Shown: positions 1-13,800, numbered from the stretch's first letter. The stretch is 64,000 bases of DNA from Diplolepis rosae (GCA_030998225.1 JAPYXD010000259.1:5131001-5195000); one strand, 5' to 3'. The notes: generated by a model from the letters alone, not told the origin. Numbers and translations are program-made.

Positions 1-301
1 TTTTCAGGCGTTCCCCAACCATTTCTACGGACTTCCGAAAAAAAAATCTGTCAGCACTGTCCCTGGTGAACTGTGGTGGACCCAGTCCAGTGAACGGTCA
101 GCGGATTCGTTGACTGTCGTTGACCATTCACAAATCGTTCGCTGACCCCCTAGCGGACCCGTATGAGAGAACGGTCATAGAATAGGGACCGAGCGTTCGG
201 CTGGAGGGGATAGAAGAATCGGTCGCCGCGCTCGCAGTGGCGAAAAGTGAAACTTATGGAGTAAATATATGTACGTGTTGTTATAGCAAAATTCAATAAC
301 A

Positions 302-454
302 ATGGGTTTTTCATGTTGTATAGTTAATTGTAAAAATATAGCTTCGAACAGCAATTACAAATTTTTTCGATTCCCAACTGCCGCACACAAAATACAGCAA
401 AGAGTTCAATGGATTTTTGCAATAAGACTCATATTGTTGAAGCAAAAACTTTAA
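302..454 (+). pseudogene. THAP-type zinc finger fragment (transposase remnant)
   Basis: A 50-codon frame opens with Met-Gly-Phe-Ser-Cys-Cys-x3-Cys, followed by a Phe-Phe-Arg-Phe-Pro motif and a downstream Arg-x2-x-Trp. This is the arrangement of the first half of a C2CH THAP DNA-binding domain. The frame then stops, and the second Cys-x2-His pair and any catalytic region are not recognisable downstream. It is therefore a broken fragment, consistent with its position inside the inverted-repeat element at 148-2427. A host THAP gene is less likely because of that setting. Confidence 0.55.
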
Positions 455-810
455 CGATACCCAGTCAGGAGAAGATAAAGAATAAATGTTGCAGTACGGT
501 AACCAAGGAGTATGCTGAGATAAATCATTGAGTGGAGAACCCCAAGAGTTGGGAACAGGAAAAAGTTATTTTCAAGGCTACGAGTCACTGTAAAAAGAGG
601 AACAACTTTTGGACTTGGCTGGAGTTAGTTATGGCACTTTTGATTTTTTGTTAGAAAGAACACTCGTGCCATCAGATAACTGTAAATTTAGTCGAAAGAA
701 TTCTAATCCTAAAATCCATAATTAAATTGTTCAAATCTGGTCATATTTTTGATTTACTGAAAAAAAAAATCTTAGCAACTGAATGTAAATACATATACAG
801 AAAATAATTA

Positions 811-1638
811 CAGTACCGGTCAGAATTGTCCGGCCACCTGTTTTTCGATAATTGCTTAAATTATCCTAATTTGAATTATGTAAGTGAAAAAATTTGTTCT
901 CTTAATTAAATTTAAAGCTATCAAAATTCTTTATAAAATGAGCCCAGCATGAATTCGTTTTGTTAAATTTTGAAGAAGTTATTGCAGAAATAGTCAAGAT
1001 TTCAATGCTTTCTTAAATTTTAAATAACTTTCAAAGTAATCAACATTTTTTAATGTTCTTGGACTAATTTTAAAGCTAAATTTTTTTCTTACATACTGCA
1101 CGAAGTTAAAGTTCAAATAAAAAAGTTGGAAAAATTCCAATATTGCTTATGCTTAGAAAAACATTTTTATAAGATATATAAAACATATAATCATGAATTT
1201 TGTATCTAATCCCCTTAAAATATATATTCATATGATCTTTATTATGATTTACCTACCGATGAAATGTTTTCAAAATTTCCCTACTTTTTTGTTACAATTT
1301 TAACTCCTTGCATTATGCAAGAAAAAATTTATAGATTTATAATGATAATTTAATGCGATTCTGTAGAATCTTAGCTCTAAAATGAGCTCAAGAACATTAA
1401 AATTGTTGATTACTTCGAAAGTTATTGAAAAGTTAAGAAAGCATTGAAATCTTGACTATTTCTGCAATAACTTCTTCAAAATTCAACAAAACGAATTCAT
1501 GCTGGGTGCATTTTATAAAGAATTTGGATAGCTTTAAATTTAATCAAGAAAACAAATTTTTTCACTTATGTAATTCAAATTAGGATAATTTAAGCAATTA
1601 TCGAAAAACAGGTAGCCGGGCAATTCTGACCGGTATTG
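811..1638. mobile_element. Tc1/mariner-like non-autonomous element (long inverted repeat)
   Basis: The element starts CAGTACCGGTCAGAATTG and ends with its near-perfect reverse complement, CAATTCTGACCGGTATTG. It is flanked on both sides by TA. The two arms pair over about 250 bp or more, for example the GAAGAAGTTATTGCAGAAAT stretch near 970 with its complement near 1470. There is no coding frame. TA duplication and long inverted ends fit a deleted Tc1/mariner derivative. It sits inside the older THAP-bearing element. Confidence 0.7.
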
Positions 1639-1941
1639 TACGAGCTAACGACCTTGCAATCGTCGTGTAAACATATCACGAACATAACCTTACATGATCG
1701 AGTCTATCTTAGTAAAATCACAATTTTCCACCGTTATACTTACTGTTTATAATTTTTATATATTGACACTCGATGTTATTAATACGATTGAACTCCAATC
1801 GATGCTCTGTAACTGTTCTATTTTGATATACAAATTATTTTCATGCTATTTACCTGGCATTGCTGCAAAAACTTTACTCCATTAGTTCGTCTGTTTCAGT
1901 CACCAGATGGCGCGACATGCTTTTCTCGGTCCCTATACTCT

Positions 1942-2373
1942 GACCGTTCTATGACCTCGCATTATTACGGCTAAGAACGGTAAAAAAGACATTAAAAGCA
2001 TTGCAATTATGATTCTGTGGCGAAATTTGGATTAGAAGGTGAAGCAATAAATACACTTATCTTATTTTTCAGCGATAAAAACTAGGAAAACATCATGTAC
2101 CTGTCATTGAAAGCAGAGCAGTGGTTCATAATTGGCGGAACGTCTCCACCAATAGTAAACCTTCACGGTAGAGACGTTCCGCCAATTGCGAACCACTGCA
2201 CTGCCTTCAATGACAGGTATTATGTTTTTCTAGTTTTTATCGCTGAAAAATAAGATGATTGTATTTATTGCTTCACCTTCTAATCCAAATTTCGCCACAG
2301 AATCATAATTGCAATGCTTTTAATGTCTTTTTTACCGTTCTTAGCCGTAATAATGCGAGGTCATAGAACGGTC
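1942..2373. repeat. Large hairpin (inverted repeat, arms about 200 bp)
   Basis: The left arm beginning GACCGTTCTATGACCTCG reads through GATTCTGTGGCGAAATTTGG and returns inverted in the right arm, ending at CGAGGTCATAGAACGGTC. The centre is near 2157, between two inverted copies of GGCGGAACGTCTC. It looks like the terminal half of the surrounding element duplicated head to head. Confidence 0.75.
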
Positions 2374-2457
2374 ATAGAACAGTCAGAGTATTCTATGACC
2401 GTTCTCTCACACGGGTCCGCTAGGGCTTGTAGTAATATGAATAAGAGGAGCATAAAA

Positions 2458-2580
2458 TAGTATATTGTGTGGCAAGGGCAACAAGTTGGTTAATCCAGCA
2501 TGAGCACGAAGTTTGCCGCACGAGCGAATCACGTGAGTGGGGATTAGCCAATTGCGCCCTTGCCACACATGATATTTTTT
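2458..2580. repeat. Short hairpin element
   Basis: The ends TATTGTGTGGCAAGGGC and GCCCTTGCCACACATGATA are inverted copies. The pairing continues into GGTTAATCC and GGATTAGCC. No coding capacity; a MITE-like foldback inserted just outside the 2427 terminus. Confidence 0.6.
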
Positions 2581-2936
2581 GTATAAGTGCACGGTAAACA
2601 AGACGATAAACAAGTATCTCAAAGTATCTAAGTGAGCTACGAATCGAATTTTAAAAAAAGTTGAAAGTGGCGCAGATGCCCGATAATGGTAACGGATTCA
2701 AGCTTCGTAAGCGGTCAGTAAGCCCATTCCCGCCCGCTGAGACGAGCGTGAATGTGTGATTCCGGCCTACTCTCAAAGTGCGCATGCGTCACCATTGTCG
2801 GGTGGCCATGTCACACTCTACGCCCGCTCTACATATACGGGAATCGCGTTTATCGTACATCTTGGACAAAAAACATTTTAATTGTTTTTATTATGATCCT
2901 GCGGTACATTTAGAGTTTCAATGTGTCAAAGTTAAT

Positions 2937-3201
2937 ACAATAATTTTATTTTCTAGCGTTTAAAATTAAAAAAAAACATAATACCTGTCATTGAAGGCAG
3001 TGCAGTAGTTCATCAATTGCCATGTCTCCATCGTCAGGATTGACTATTTGTTAGAGTGAGATGAAAGTATAGTTGTGTCTCTTTCCAACCAATGGTCAAC
3101 TTTAACCGCGGAGACGTTCTACAAAAGGTGAACCACTGCACTACCTTTAATGACAGGTATTATGTTTTTTTTAATTTTAGCGTTAATAAATAAAATTATT
3201 G
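2937..3201. repeat. Hairpin related to the 1942-2373 repeat
   Basis: Inverted arms run from CAATAATTTTATTTTCTAG through CATAATACCTGTCATTGAAG to a centre near 3070. The inner sequence (ACCTGTCATTGAAGGCAGTG) is also found at the centre of the 1942-2373 hairpin, so both belong to one family. The tract continues to 3418 with a copy of the same terminal repeat. Confidence 0.6.
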
Positions 3202-3349
3202 CATATGTCCATTATCTTTTAACGTTATTTTTAACGTAGAATAAGGATAAAAACATTTTGCATATTTATTTTGCCTCATTCATGAGTTATAATGCTACTT
3301 TACGATAGCTTTACTCTACAGCGTAAAGCTAGCGTTCAGCCAGTTCGCT

Positions 3350-3418
3350 AGGTAATGCGAGGTCAAAAAACGGTCAGAGTTTTCTCTGACCGTTCTCTCA
3401 GTCGGGTGCGCTAGGGCT
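3350..3418. repeat. Second copy of the right terminal repeat of the 148-2427 element
   Basis: The string AATGCGAGGTCA, then ACGGTCAGAGT, then CTGACCGTTCTCTC and GCGCTAGGG matches 2351-2427 with few changes. A second member of the same family therefore ended here; its left end is not recognisable. Confidence 0.55.
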
Positions 3419-3949
3419 CATATTTGTTTAGATTAGATTATCTATTTACAAAGTTTATTATAAAGGACATGACATAGATTCCTTTTTAGTATTCCACATT
3501 TAAGGTATTTTTTTTTTTAAATAGACAATCAAATATTTCGCAATGACATTGCATTATTTTCTGTGTTTATAACAAAAGATAATTATTCCTCTTTGTGAGA
3601 AATCCCCATATGAATTTTTAAAAACACTTGTAAAAATTTAATTAAATTTCTCCTTTTTTACATGTTTTAATTTTTGGATAAAATAAATATAACAGTTTAA
3701 AACTAATCATTTTGATATTATTTTATATTAGAAAATAAATATTTGTAGTAAATAGATAATTGACAAAGTTAAAATAAATGATATCGAATTAAGGAGTCAA
3801 TAGCTTTTTACAAGTTTTATAAGAATTATTTATTGACCTACAATTTTTTATTTTTATGTTTAAAGATCACGTAAGTTCAGTTAAAATATTTTATGAATTT
3901 GTTACGTTGTTTGAGAAAAATACCCATACACGGTCTCAGAGAAACATAG

Positions 3950-4371
3950 TCCTAATAGCATGCAATATTACTGCAATATTACTACAATATTACTGCAATA
4001 TTGCATAATATTGGAAAAAATCGCAGCAATGTTTCTATTATCAACGATTGTTTTCTCCTAATTAATATTGTTTAGCAATATTGTAACATCATTGAAGTAA
4101 TTTTGCAAAAAGCCCAAACATTGACCATTACTTACGTATAATTTTAATTTATGAAATGTGAATAATCATTTTAGCATCACTTTGGCATCACTAAAACTTA
4201 CAAAAATGCAATATATGACATATACAGGTGTTTATCCTTTAATAAATAGTTTAATATGGTTAAAATCACATTTTTCGGTATTTTAAAAAATGTTTGCGCT
4301 TTTTAAATTATTTCCATGTTGATACAATATTGCTGCAGGATTGCAATTTTAGGATGTTACTAGGATATCTT
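3950..4371. repeat. Degenerate inverted-repeat element rich in CAATATT
   Basis: The left end TCCTAATAGCATGC followed by repeats of CAATATTACTG is matched in inverted form by CAATATTGCTGCAGG, then TTAGGATGTTACTAGGA. The ends are diverged and there is no reading frame. It reads as an old MITE in the intergenic DNA downstream of UBR4. Confidence 0.45.
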
Positions 4372-4811
4372 GAAAGATAAATATTATACCCCACAATATC
4401 TTTTTCTTATGAGGACGCGGACACATACGTCACATCCATCTTTTCCCTTTCAAAATAAAACGAATTTATATATTTAAATGAACCGCGAGGAGAAACTTAA
4501 CATCTGCAAACATTTTATTATATCGAATTTCGTTAAAGCACAACTTTTATCTTTATAATTCGTACAGGCTTATACATAAATAAGAACGCCATTCAGTTTC
4601 GATCCTTATACAAATTGAATGTGCAACATACACAATGATGTATCCCGGGAGTCTGACGACACTTGAATAAATTTCACAATAATCGAGAGCATTAAGCCCT
4701 TACCGATCGTGTCATAAAAAACTAAAAATATGCACTCGGGTAGTTTTCTTTCGCACTCGAAGAATCGGAGGTGTAGAAAGCGTTTTAGGAGGGCACGTGT
4801 TTTCAATCACT
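4372..4811. other. 3' flank of UBR4
   Basis: This stretch contains the inferred 3' untranslated region of UBR4 on the minus strand. A candidate polyadenylation signal (AATAAA on the minus strand) lies at 4514-4519, about 295 bases beyond the stop codon. I see no other gene in it. Confidence 0.5.
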
Positions 4812-7800
4812 CTAAGCAACGTCTTGCAGGACTTCGCTTATGAATGACGAAGTATCCGTTATATCGTCAATTAAACCTAAAATAAATCATAACATTAAAG
4901 GTGAGAACAGACGTTGAAAATTTTTCCAAAACACAATTTTTAATTGATTTTCAATTATTCATTACTTACCGACAACATCACAAAATTCTTCAAAGGATTC
5001 GCAAGGCAACAATTCATCCCTATACGTTGCCAAAATGCGTTCCGAAGCTTTGAGCAAAGCCTCATCATTGTGCCTAATATATTCTGCTAAAATTGACGGC
5101 CACTGATCATCTGATGAGACGTTGACTTTCTGTAAGAAAAAAAAAATTAAAGTATTATATTTTTATGGCTCCCAAGAAACCTTCATAGCCCGATTAAAAT
5201 TTAATGTTATTATTCCAAGTCACCTTGAAAAAGTTATTGTATATGCAGTCAACAAGACCGAAAAAGATCAGGACACTCTTGTAAACTGAGTAGTCCTTCA
5301 CGGTAGCATCAGAGAGAGTTTTCGTAGCCGACGAGGGAGAAATATATCTCTGATGAGCGAGGATTAAAAGCCTCCTTAAATGTGTAAGTCTGAATATATT
5401 CCATCGTGAGGGTGTCATTAGAAGGAGCGACAGAGTGCATTGATAAAACGGACCATCAGCTTCATAACAACTCTCGAGCCACGCAGAACTAGGAGACGAT
5501 TGTAAGTAGGACATGTGCGCTTTCTCTTCTCTCGATGCCGATCGTGTTCTGGAAAAAAGAAAAGGGACAGTTTAAAAAAATCCGTTTCAAAGAAGTTCTC
5601 TTTTAAAAATAAGTAAAAGAAACCCACGTATTGATGACATAGAGAGCTAGGTGAATAAGATAAGGAATTATGTGCATATTAGACTGCGGTCCACCTCCGC
5701 CCGTGTCGTCATGAAAGCTTTTTTCCTGAGCGAATCGTAGAAGAAGTAATTTTAAGTCGTGTATCGTCGACGAATAAGAGATATCTCGATGTCCTGTACA
5801 TTCTTGCAAATAAGTATTATGTCTAGCCAAGCAACTAGCGAATGCTGATTCAGGAACTTGTGGTCCCCAAAGTGGCAGCAAACCGTTGCACTTAGTGTTG
5901 GCATTCTGCAAGGCAGCACTCTCCCATTCATCCCTGGCTCGCGCTAATCGAACAGCAGACATGTGACAATCGACGTGCACCACATTAAAATGAGTCACTG
6001 TTGTGTAGCCTACAGTTTTCCTTTGCTTTGTTTCAAACTCCTCTACATTGCAACGTTTCGTAAAGGTGTAAATTCCCAGGACCTGGAGATGAAAAAAGAT
6101 AAATGTATGCTTTTCAAAACAAAATGCTCAAAAGAAAAAAACTTGAAACTGTGAAGCCTACCATATTTGGTTTGAACTTGTATCCTTCTCTGCAGATAAC
6201 GCAGACAAGTCCCGTCTCATCACCCAAATCCTCCATCTGCTGAAGAATTGTGCCACTTGCTGTGACCTGACCTTTATCATTCGTTCGCATCCCTAAAGCT
6301 CCCAACTGTCTCTCCCTCATTGCCATCGCCATTCGTTTCTTCTCACTCCTCGTGTTTTGTCTCGCCTCTTCAATCAACTCCGACACTTTTTTGTTTGTAC
6401 AAAGCGCCTCCAATAAATTTTCCGCTAAAGACCCCACATGTTCATCAGAAGATACCTGCTCCAATCGATGAATAATGCTTATAATTACTGGCGATACTGC
6501 CACTTGTGTCGGTTCATGATCCGTCGCCAGGCCAGTAAGGAATCTCAAAATATATTTCAATGCCGGTTTTGATATAAACTCTTTCAGTTCATCGCTATCA
6601 GTTCGCAGCAACGTCGGCTTCACACATGGAGCATACATCGTTATATACTCAAAAGCATCTTTAACAATGCCCATTCCAATAATATGATCCTTCAATGTAT
6701 TCCCTATAGCATTTCTCTCAATTCCCTGAGTTAAAATACAAAATAACTCCAGCTTCTGTTCGTCCTCCGACGTATGTTCAAAGTCGAATTTATAGAAATT
6801 CAAAACAGGCTTGAAATAGTCACACAGTAAAGCCATCTTCTCTTTATTTCCATAAGTTAAAGCTGCCAAGACCCTGGCCAAATGCATCAAGACATTATTA
6901 CTCTGTCTCACAGCAGCTGATTGGGTGCACGACAAGAGAGATTTAATGTGATCAGCTCCTCCTAGGGTCCTTGAAAATTCTTCGAAAGAACTCAAAGGTT
7001 GAGCAGCCGCATTTGCCAAGATAGTTTCCATAATATCTAGCAACTGTTCTGTAACCTTGGCCTGTGCACTGTCAGACTCTGTTTCCAAACATCTTTGAAG
7101 AACATCTAACAATACAGAAACTGCTTTCAATTCTGGCCTGCTGAGGACTTCCTGGTTTCTCTTCACTTTCACAGATAATCGGAATAGCTTCAGCAGAACC
7201 TGAAGCAAAGGTCTAGCCCTACTAACGTCTTGTATTGCTGATAAACGATCCAGCATCACTTCCAATCCTCCACAATCAGCTAAGACATTTGCCATTTTAT
7301 ACACTTCCTCATTATTAACTTCCTGCTCGCTACTGGCATTTAAAGTTTCTACAAACTCTTCTGTAGCATCTCCAAGAAGTCCTCTCATTCGGTAGACGAC
7401 TCTCATTGCATCGCACTCGCCACCCTCGACCACCCAAATCTTTTTGTACACTTCTTTCACGGGAAGGTCGAGACTGATAATTTTATTATTTACAAGAAGT
7501 TCCATTCCATTGTCGTCTTCTAATAAAGCTACGAGTTCGCAGTCCTGACAGATCTTGTTTTTCACGTCCCTCATCAAGGGACCTAAACCAGGTTCCAAGC
7601 TACTGTAAGGATTACCCAGCATTCTTCCCTGAAGGAAGTCTTCCTGCTGAGGATCTTTTTCAAGCGTGAGGAAGAATTCCCCGACGTCATTCTCCTCTGG
7701 GTAGATAATCGAGCAAAGTCTTTCGAAGATAAACACAGGAGTTCTGACATCTTGGGGACTATACTTTTGAACCGTCTCAACACAAACGGCCATAAAAGCT

Positions 7801-10800
7801 TTGGTTTCCTCCTCGGTTCCAGTTGTCATTTCTTCCAGCAGTTCGAGAAGCTTCTCTTGCGTATCATCTATTAACCTCGTCCTCTGGACGACCAGTCTTC
7901 TCAAGGATAAATAACCATTAAGGACGGCTCCAACAAGTCTTCCTTTGTAATGTTGTTTTATGTTCTCCTGTTCAAGGAACGTAGCGAGAAGTTCTGTAAG
8001 CATTTTGAGGGAATAACCCTGGGCAAGATCACTTGTAAGAGTTGTCTCCTCCAAACGATGAAGTTCTTGAATCTCTTTAGTCAACAACTCGGCGAGAAGA
8101 GTCAAAACTCCCTTTACTGCCAGAAATTGTTTCCATGGTGATTGTCTAATCAAATTTTGATAAAGGGAGAGAAATTCAGCGCTGCTTTCCCCAGCAGCGT
8201 GAACTTCTTCTAGATAGTTTGTTAAAAGTATCAGAAGTTCCTTTTTTCTCTCCATTCCTTGACAAAGACTCTCAACCATTGTACAAGCTACCTGTCTTGC
8301 TAATCTTGAACTCGGATTGAATAGAACTTCCTTGAGCCAAGCTTCATCAACCAGCTTCAATGGTTTGATATCCCGAAGGCGATGACATCGGTTGTGCCAA
8401 CGGTGGCCGTACTTTTCCATCAAATATACGATTCTGGCCTCCTCTTTCGTCAATTGTTTGCTCGGTCCAGCTTCTGACTTTTTCGCCGGCATCTTTTGTA
8501 ACCAATCTGCATACGTGTGCTTTGGATCTCCGTTCAACCACCTTCCAATGTCGATACTGATTCCCGCTGGAGGTTGAATTGTTGCTAAAGACTCGACACT
8601 CTTGTCTTTGTTCTTCTTTGAAACCGGCTGTTCTGGTTTGATGACTCCCTGGAGAATTTTCATACAAGGCAATATGATAGAATCCATCACTACTGGACTC
8701 TTCGAGTCCTTACAAGCGAGAAGGAAAAGCTGCATTACACAACGAAGTTTCTGTTCCCAGCAGGAATCCTCTTTCTGAACTAAAGCTGCTAAAAGTGCCA
8801 TTTCGTGTCGAACTGCCATTGACAGATCATGAGTGGCAACTCGACCTTGCAGAGTCATAGTGACCCTGTTGGATAAAAGAGAGCAAAGTTCCTTCGTTGA
8901 GTCGACATTGTCCCTTGTGACGAGACAGAGCAGTTGACGGACTTCTTCTTGTACCTGTACTGTTCCTTTCCTTAAATTGTGTTCTACCAGTTCCTGGATG
9001 AGCCCTTGTTTACACAAAACTTCCCTCGCAGCAGTGTTCGTAGCAAGTGCTCGAAGAAGTGTCAAGCAATGCTCAGTTGCTGCAGAGGCACATCCATAAC
9101 ATCTTCCAGCATTTGGAATGATGGGTTCATTCTTGACTGAACCATCAGAGGTGGAAGCTTGATGGTGTTGAATGATAGTCTGGCCTCTTTGATTTCTGTC
9201 ATAGGCAACTAATTCTTTCCGACATGCAAGTACTCGTTGAATAATCTTGCTCAGTTCTTCAAAAGAAGTTTTGCATTCTGTACAATACTTCTGAGCGAGG
9301 AGTTGAATTGCTCGATTCACTTGGGTACTTCCAGAGACCTGTACTCCGTCTTCCAAGCTTCGATCTGAACGATGCTCGGAGATCTTGATAAGAAGCATCT
9401 CCAAAGTTGGTTTATTCGCAATAAGAGTCTTATAGACCCTGTCGGCTTTTTCTAAAAGAGTGTTGATAGTTGCAACTGTTTTTTTTCGATCTTCATCGCT
9501 TTCTATCGGATCGACTGCGCAACAAGGTCTTCCAGTCAGTGTGTAATCAAATTTTGCGTATTTACAGAATCCACAGGCATGACACAAGAAAGGATCTTTC
9601 TCATCGTAGTTAATAGCTCGACATTTATGGCATTGAAAAACGTTTTCGCCACAGTTAGCACATACTCCAGGATTCGCGGGAACGCTAGCTGAGCACCTAG
9701 GACACTGGAGAGTTTCTGAAGATGCTTGGATATTTTCGTAAAAGTCAGAGTACTCGATCATTAGGTTGCAGGCGACTATTGGTAAAGGGAATTCAATTTT
9801 GATTTCGGTCTGACCCTGAGCTAAGGTAATTTTCTTCGCTTTGTGCCACATAGCTGGTTTGTTTTTCAACTCAACAACCGCTTGAACAGATTTGTTGTTG
9901 TAGAAAACGTTAATCGTTCGCACCATCTTCGTTCTCTTCAAATCGCCAATTCGCAAAGTGATGCGACTGATTGTGTGACTCCCTACGAGTTTGACGATTT
10001 GAGTCGTTGTTGTAAATTTCGAATCAACTTTGATCGAGGAAAGTTTTATCGTTGTCATAGGCACTTCAGGATTATTGCAGACAAGGCATGGTTCGCTTTC
10101 TAAAAAGTAGCCTTCAAGTTCTACAAACTGGGCGAGATTCGTATAGAGGTTGGCATTTGGGTGACGAGATAAAAACTGATTCTGTGCGTGAAGCACGGTA
10201 ACTGCTTGTTCCATGTAAGCGTGCATTTTATTCCCCGTGTGTGGAGTTTTGAGGGAGAAATAGCCGAGAAGATCTACGAATTGAGCGGCTTTTCTACCAT
10301 ACATTGGAAGTAGTGGCCATAAGCGCCAAAGCAGGTCTAATAGAATTTCTTGATTTGCTGGTCCGCAGTTCTTGTAGATAGCAAGGATAAGAGAATGAGC
10401 CTGCCAACGAACGTTTGTATTATTCGCTTCGAGGAGGAACGTCTGGATGAATTTTGTTAATAAAGCTGGAGGGACTTGTTGCTGAATTTGTTCAACTAGG
10501 GAAATGCACTGAGTTTCCTCGAATTTCACTTCTGAATCAGAATCTTCTGACTTCTCCCGTTCTCTTCTTTCTTTCGTGGTTGAAACTAATTTTGAATCCT
10601 TAGATTTTGTATCTTTGGGTTTACTCGAGCAAATTGCACACTGGAGCAATTGAAGAACTGTCGGGCTTACTCCTTCGTCTAAGAGAGTTGAAATGGCAAA
10701 TAAATACGAAAGAACTGTATTCTGTTTGGAACAGAACCTTTGCCAGTTTCCTGTACGACTTGTTGCAACTTCAACGCAGCACTTTAAATGTTCAATGAGT

Positions 10801-13800
10801 TCGACAAGTGAGTCGTAAGGCAAGTTTATTGAATGTGGTTGTGACTGGAGTGGATCATAACCTCCAGTGTTGCAGCATTGTTGTACTGACTGTAAATTAA
10901 CGAAATATTATTTATAGAATATAATATATTTATAGAATGAGAAAGATCCTCACCTGTACATGAGAAACTAGAGCGTGCAGATCTCTTAACTGTCGATATT
11001 TTTCCTTATTTCCACATATGAAGAGTAATAATTTTCGCACCTGTCGTCTTACGAATGGAGTTTGGTACGACATCATGTACTCGCAGAGATAGTAATACCA
11101 CGCCTGCTTTAAATGTGAAATTACATCCAAATAAAGCAGTTATTTCGAATAAAGACTTAAATCTTTTAACAAAAAGTTCGGATTATCAAAGTTACCTGTT
11201 CAAAAGCTGGTTGTACGGCGGTGTTCTCAGCATACTTGTGCACTTGGTAAGGTAACTTGAGTGCCATTTCAGTCAATAATTGCGGATAAGGTTCAAAAAC
11301 ATCACTCGCGTGTCCTTTGACATACTGCCTTAAGAAGAAAGGTGACATATCTGGAGGAGAAGTAATAAGGTGTTCTTTCAGAAGTTGACCTCCAATTATA
11401 TTACCAGATTCCTCCGTTGAAGTGCTGAAAATAAACAAAGAAAGTTACATAAAAATCAATTCAAACCTACATTTAGTTTTTTAAAATTTTCTTTAATTTT
11501 AGTCACTTACTTTTTCCAATATTCGAGTAAGGCTTTTAGCAAATTCAAGCAGTAGTCAATGACTCCCGCGTTAGTTAAAATTGCTGCAGTTGTTTGAGAT
11601 ACGAAGTTCGGATTGCCTGATTGGTTCTTCGTACTGCAGTTAGATCTTGACATCAAGACACCTGCATTGAAATCGAAAATATCAATAAAATTCAAAACTA
11701 GATTCAAACCCGTATCATACAACTCAAATTCATCTCAACATCCAAACACGCCTGAGGATGTAGATGGTTGTGGATAATAAAGACAAAAAAGGATGAAAAA
11801 AAGAAAAAGAAGGAAGAGGTTTTGGAAGGTTGCCTTCTTTTTCTTCCTCCTTTTTTGTTGGTTTCTCATAATCGTTTATTTTAAGAAAAGGTTTTTGGTC
11901 CAAATTTGATAGTTTTTAAAAAAATATATTTTGAGGGTTTGAACAGTTTCGAATTCTTGAAATTTTGAGGATATTAAAAAATAAAATTTACTTCAGCCGA
12001 ATAATTATTAGACGATTATAGCTAAGAGCAAAACGTACTTAATAATCGCATTATGACGAGATGAACTTCTCTCTCATTACTTCGTTGACAAATATCATTC
12101 GTATTGGGGTTGTCCATGTTTAATTCTTTCACTAAAATTTTCAATAATCGCTCAACGCAGGCTTTGTCCCTTTCATCTTGACCTTCCAAGTCAGACGTGA
12201 GCATTAGAATCACCTAAAAAATTTAAATGAATATTAATTAAAATCAACGATTGAATAAAAATCATTTCTTAATATTATTTACTTATCCTTTTAATTTATG
12301 TTAAAATAATTACCTGCATGAAGGGAATTACAAGAACTCCAGAAGCGTTTCTTAATTCAGGAATGAACTGCATTAGCATATCCAGCAACAACAGCCTTAC
12401 ATCGTGGAGATTCGTTGTAGTTTCTCCAACAGTATCGACCTCTTGTTCCACCCCTTGTTCTTGTCCTGGCTCTTGTCCTTCTTCCTGCTCTATAGCCTGC
12501 AACAAATTAAAAATAATTACTATAAAGAACCTATAATCGGGAATTATTATATTAATTATAGCTAGAAAAATCCATAAACCAGAAATATTGACAGCCTACA
12601 CTAAAAGTAGTTGAAATGCCAACAGAGCTGGTTTCGGAACGAGGAGGTTGAGTAATATTCATTGCAGGCACACTCTCTGCAGCATTATCTCCGTAAGCAG
12701 AACTTCTTCCGGATACATTGTGTTCTCCAGTTATGCTATCAACTGCACTACCTCCAGATTCACTTCCTCCACTTTCGCTTCCTTTACTGCCACCGCTGCC
12801 TCCCTGATTTAATAAAAAAAATGTTGAGCCTTCTATGATAGGATTCAAAAAGAGAATGCAGTTTTAAGTTGAATAACTGTAGAATGGAAAAAGATAAAAT
12901 TATAATCTAACAATAATTGAATTTTGAGTTGAATAGGAACAAGTTGAGACAATGTTTATAATCTACAAAAAGTTTATCAAGTAAAATGTGAAAAAGTTGG
13001 GTATTTTATTTAAATATTTAAAATAATACCCATCTTCACATCTCCTTTGTCACTCGAAATTTTTATAAACGTCTTCAAAATCGTTGAGCATTTTTATAAT
13101 TTTTTTTTTACTTAATAATTTATTTGCAGATTGATCAAATTTACATAATTTTTGCCTATTTAACTCAGAATTTAAAAAGTTTCTGATTTCCTTTTAGATC
13201 TTAATTTTATATACTTGTATTCTATACATATTCAACTTGAAATTCAACCGGCTTTAATTTCGAATCCTACTATAGCAAAAATAGAAAACATTAAATGAAA
13301 TTTGTACAAAAAACAATATATATATATATATATATAGGATGGCCACGAGTGGGTCGCAGAATAGGCTATGAGTGCGAAAAGGACAAAGCTGTGCAAAGAC
13401 ATATTGCTACCACGCTACACTCATAGCCCTATTCTGCAATCCACTCGTGGCCATTCCTATATAGATATACATTTGAGAAAAAGATACAAAACAGAGTTCC
13501 TTACTTGTTCTGCTGGCGAAGTTCTTAAAGTACTGCCATCGGTTGCTGCAGTCGAACCTTCGTCATCAGATCCTCCAGCAGATGCTGTTGTATCCGAATA
13601 ATGACTTCCTTCCTGACCCTGAAACGAGCATTAATTTAGGTTCAATATTTGATTAAAACTACAAAAATAGTGAAATTTACAATCTATGAATTAGAAAATA
13701 ACATTAATCTTCGATCTAAATTGAAGCTCCTTACCATAACAGCAACATTTAGTCTTTCAACTGCATGGGATAGACCTTGTACTGCCAATGCCTGGATTCG

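Larger units (their letters stand above)
148..2427. mobile_element. Degenerate DNA transposon with terminal inverted repeats and a THAP-domain remnant
   Basis: The left end at 148-190 (CCCTAGCGGACCCG, then GAGAGAACGGTCATAGAAT) is repeated inverted at about 2385-2427, giving terminal inverted repeats of roughly 40 bp. Between them lie a short open frame with the N-terminal half of a THAP zinc finger (302-454), a complete nested element (811-1638) and a large hairpin (1942-2373). No intact transposase frame remains. THAP domains occur in transposases of the P-element superfamily, so a P-like origin is my inference; the ends do not resemble the canonical P terminus and I could not define a target-site duplication. 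Confidence 0.55.
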
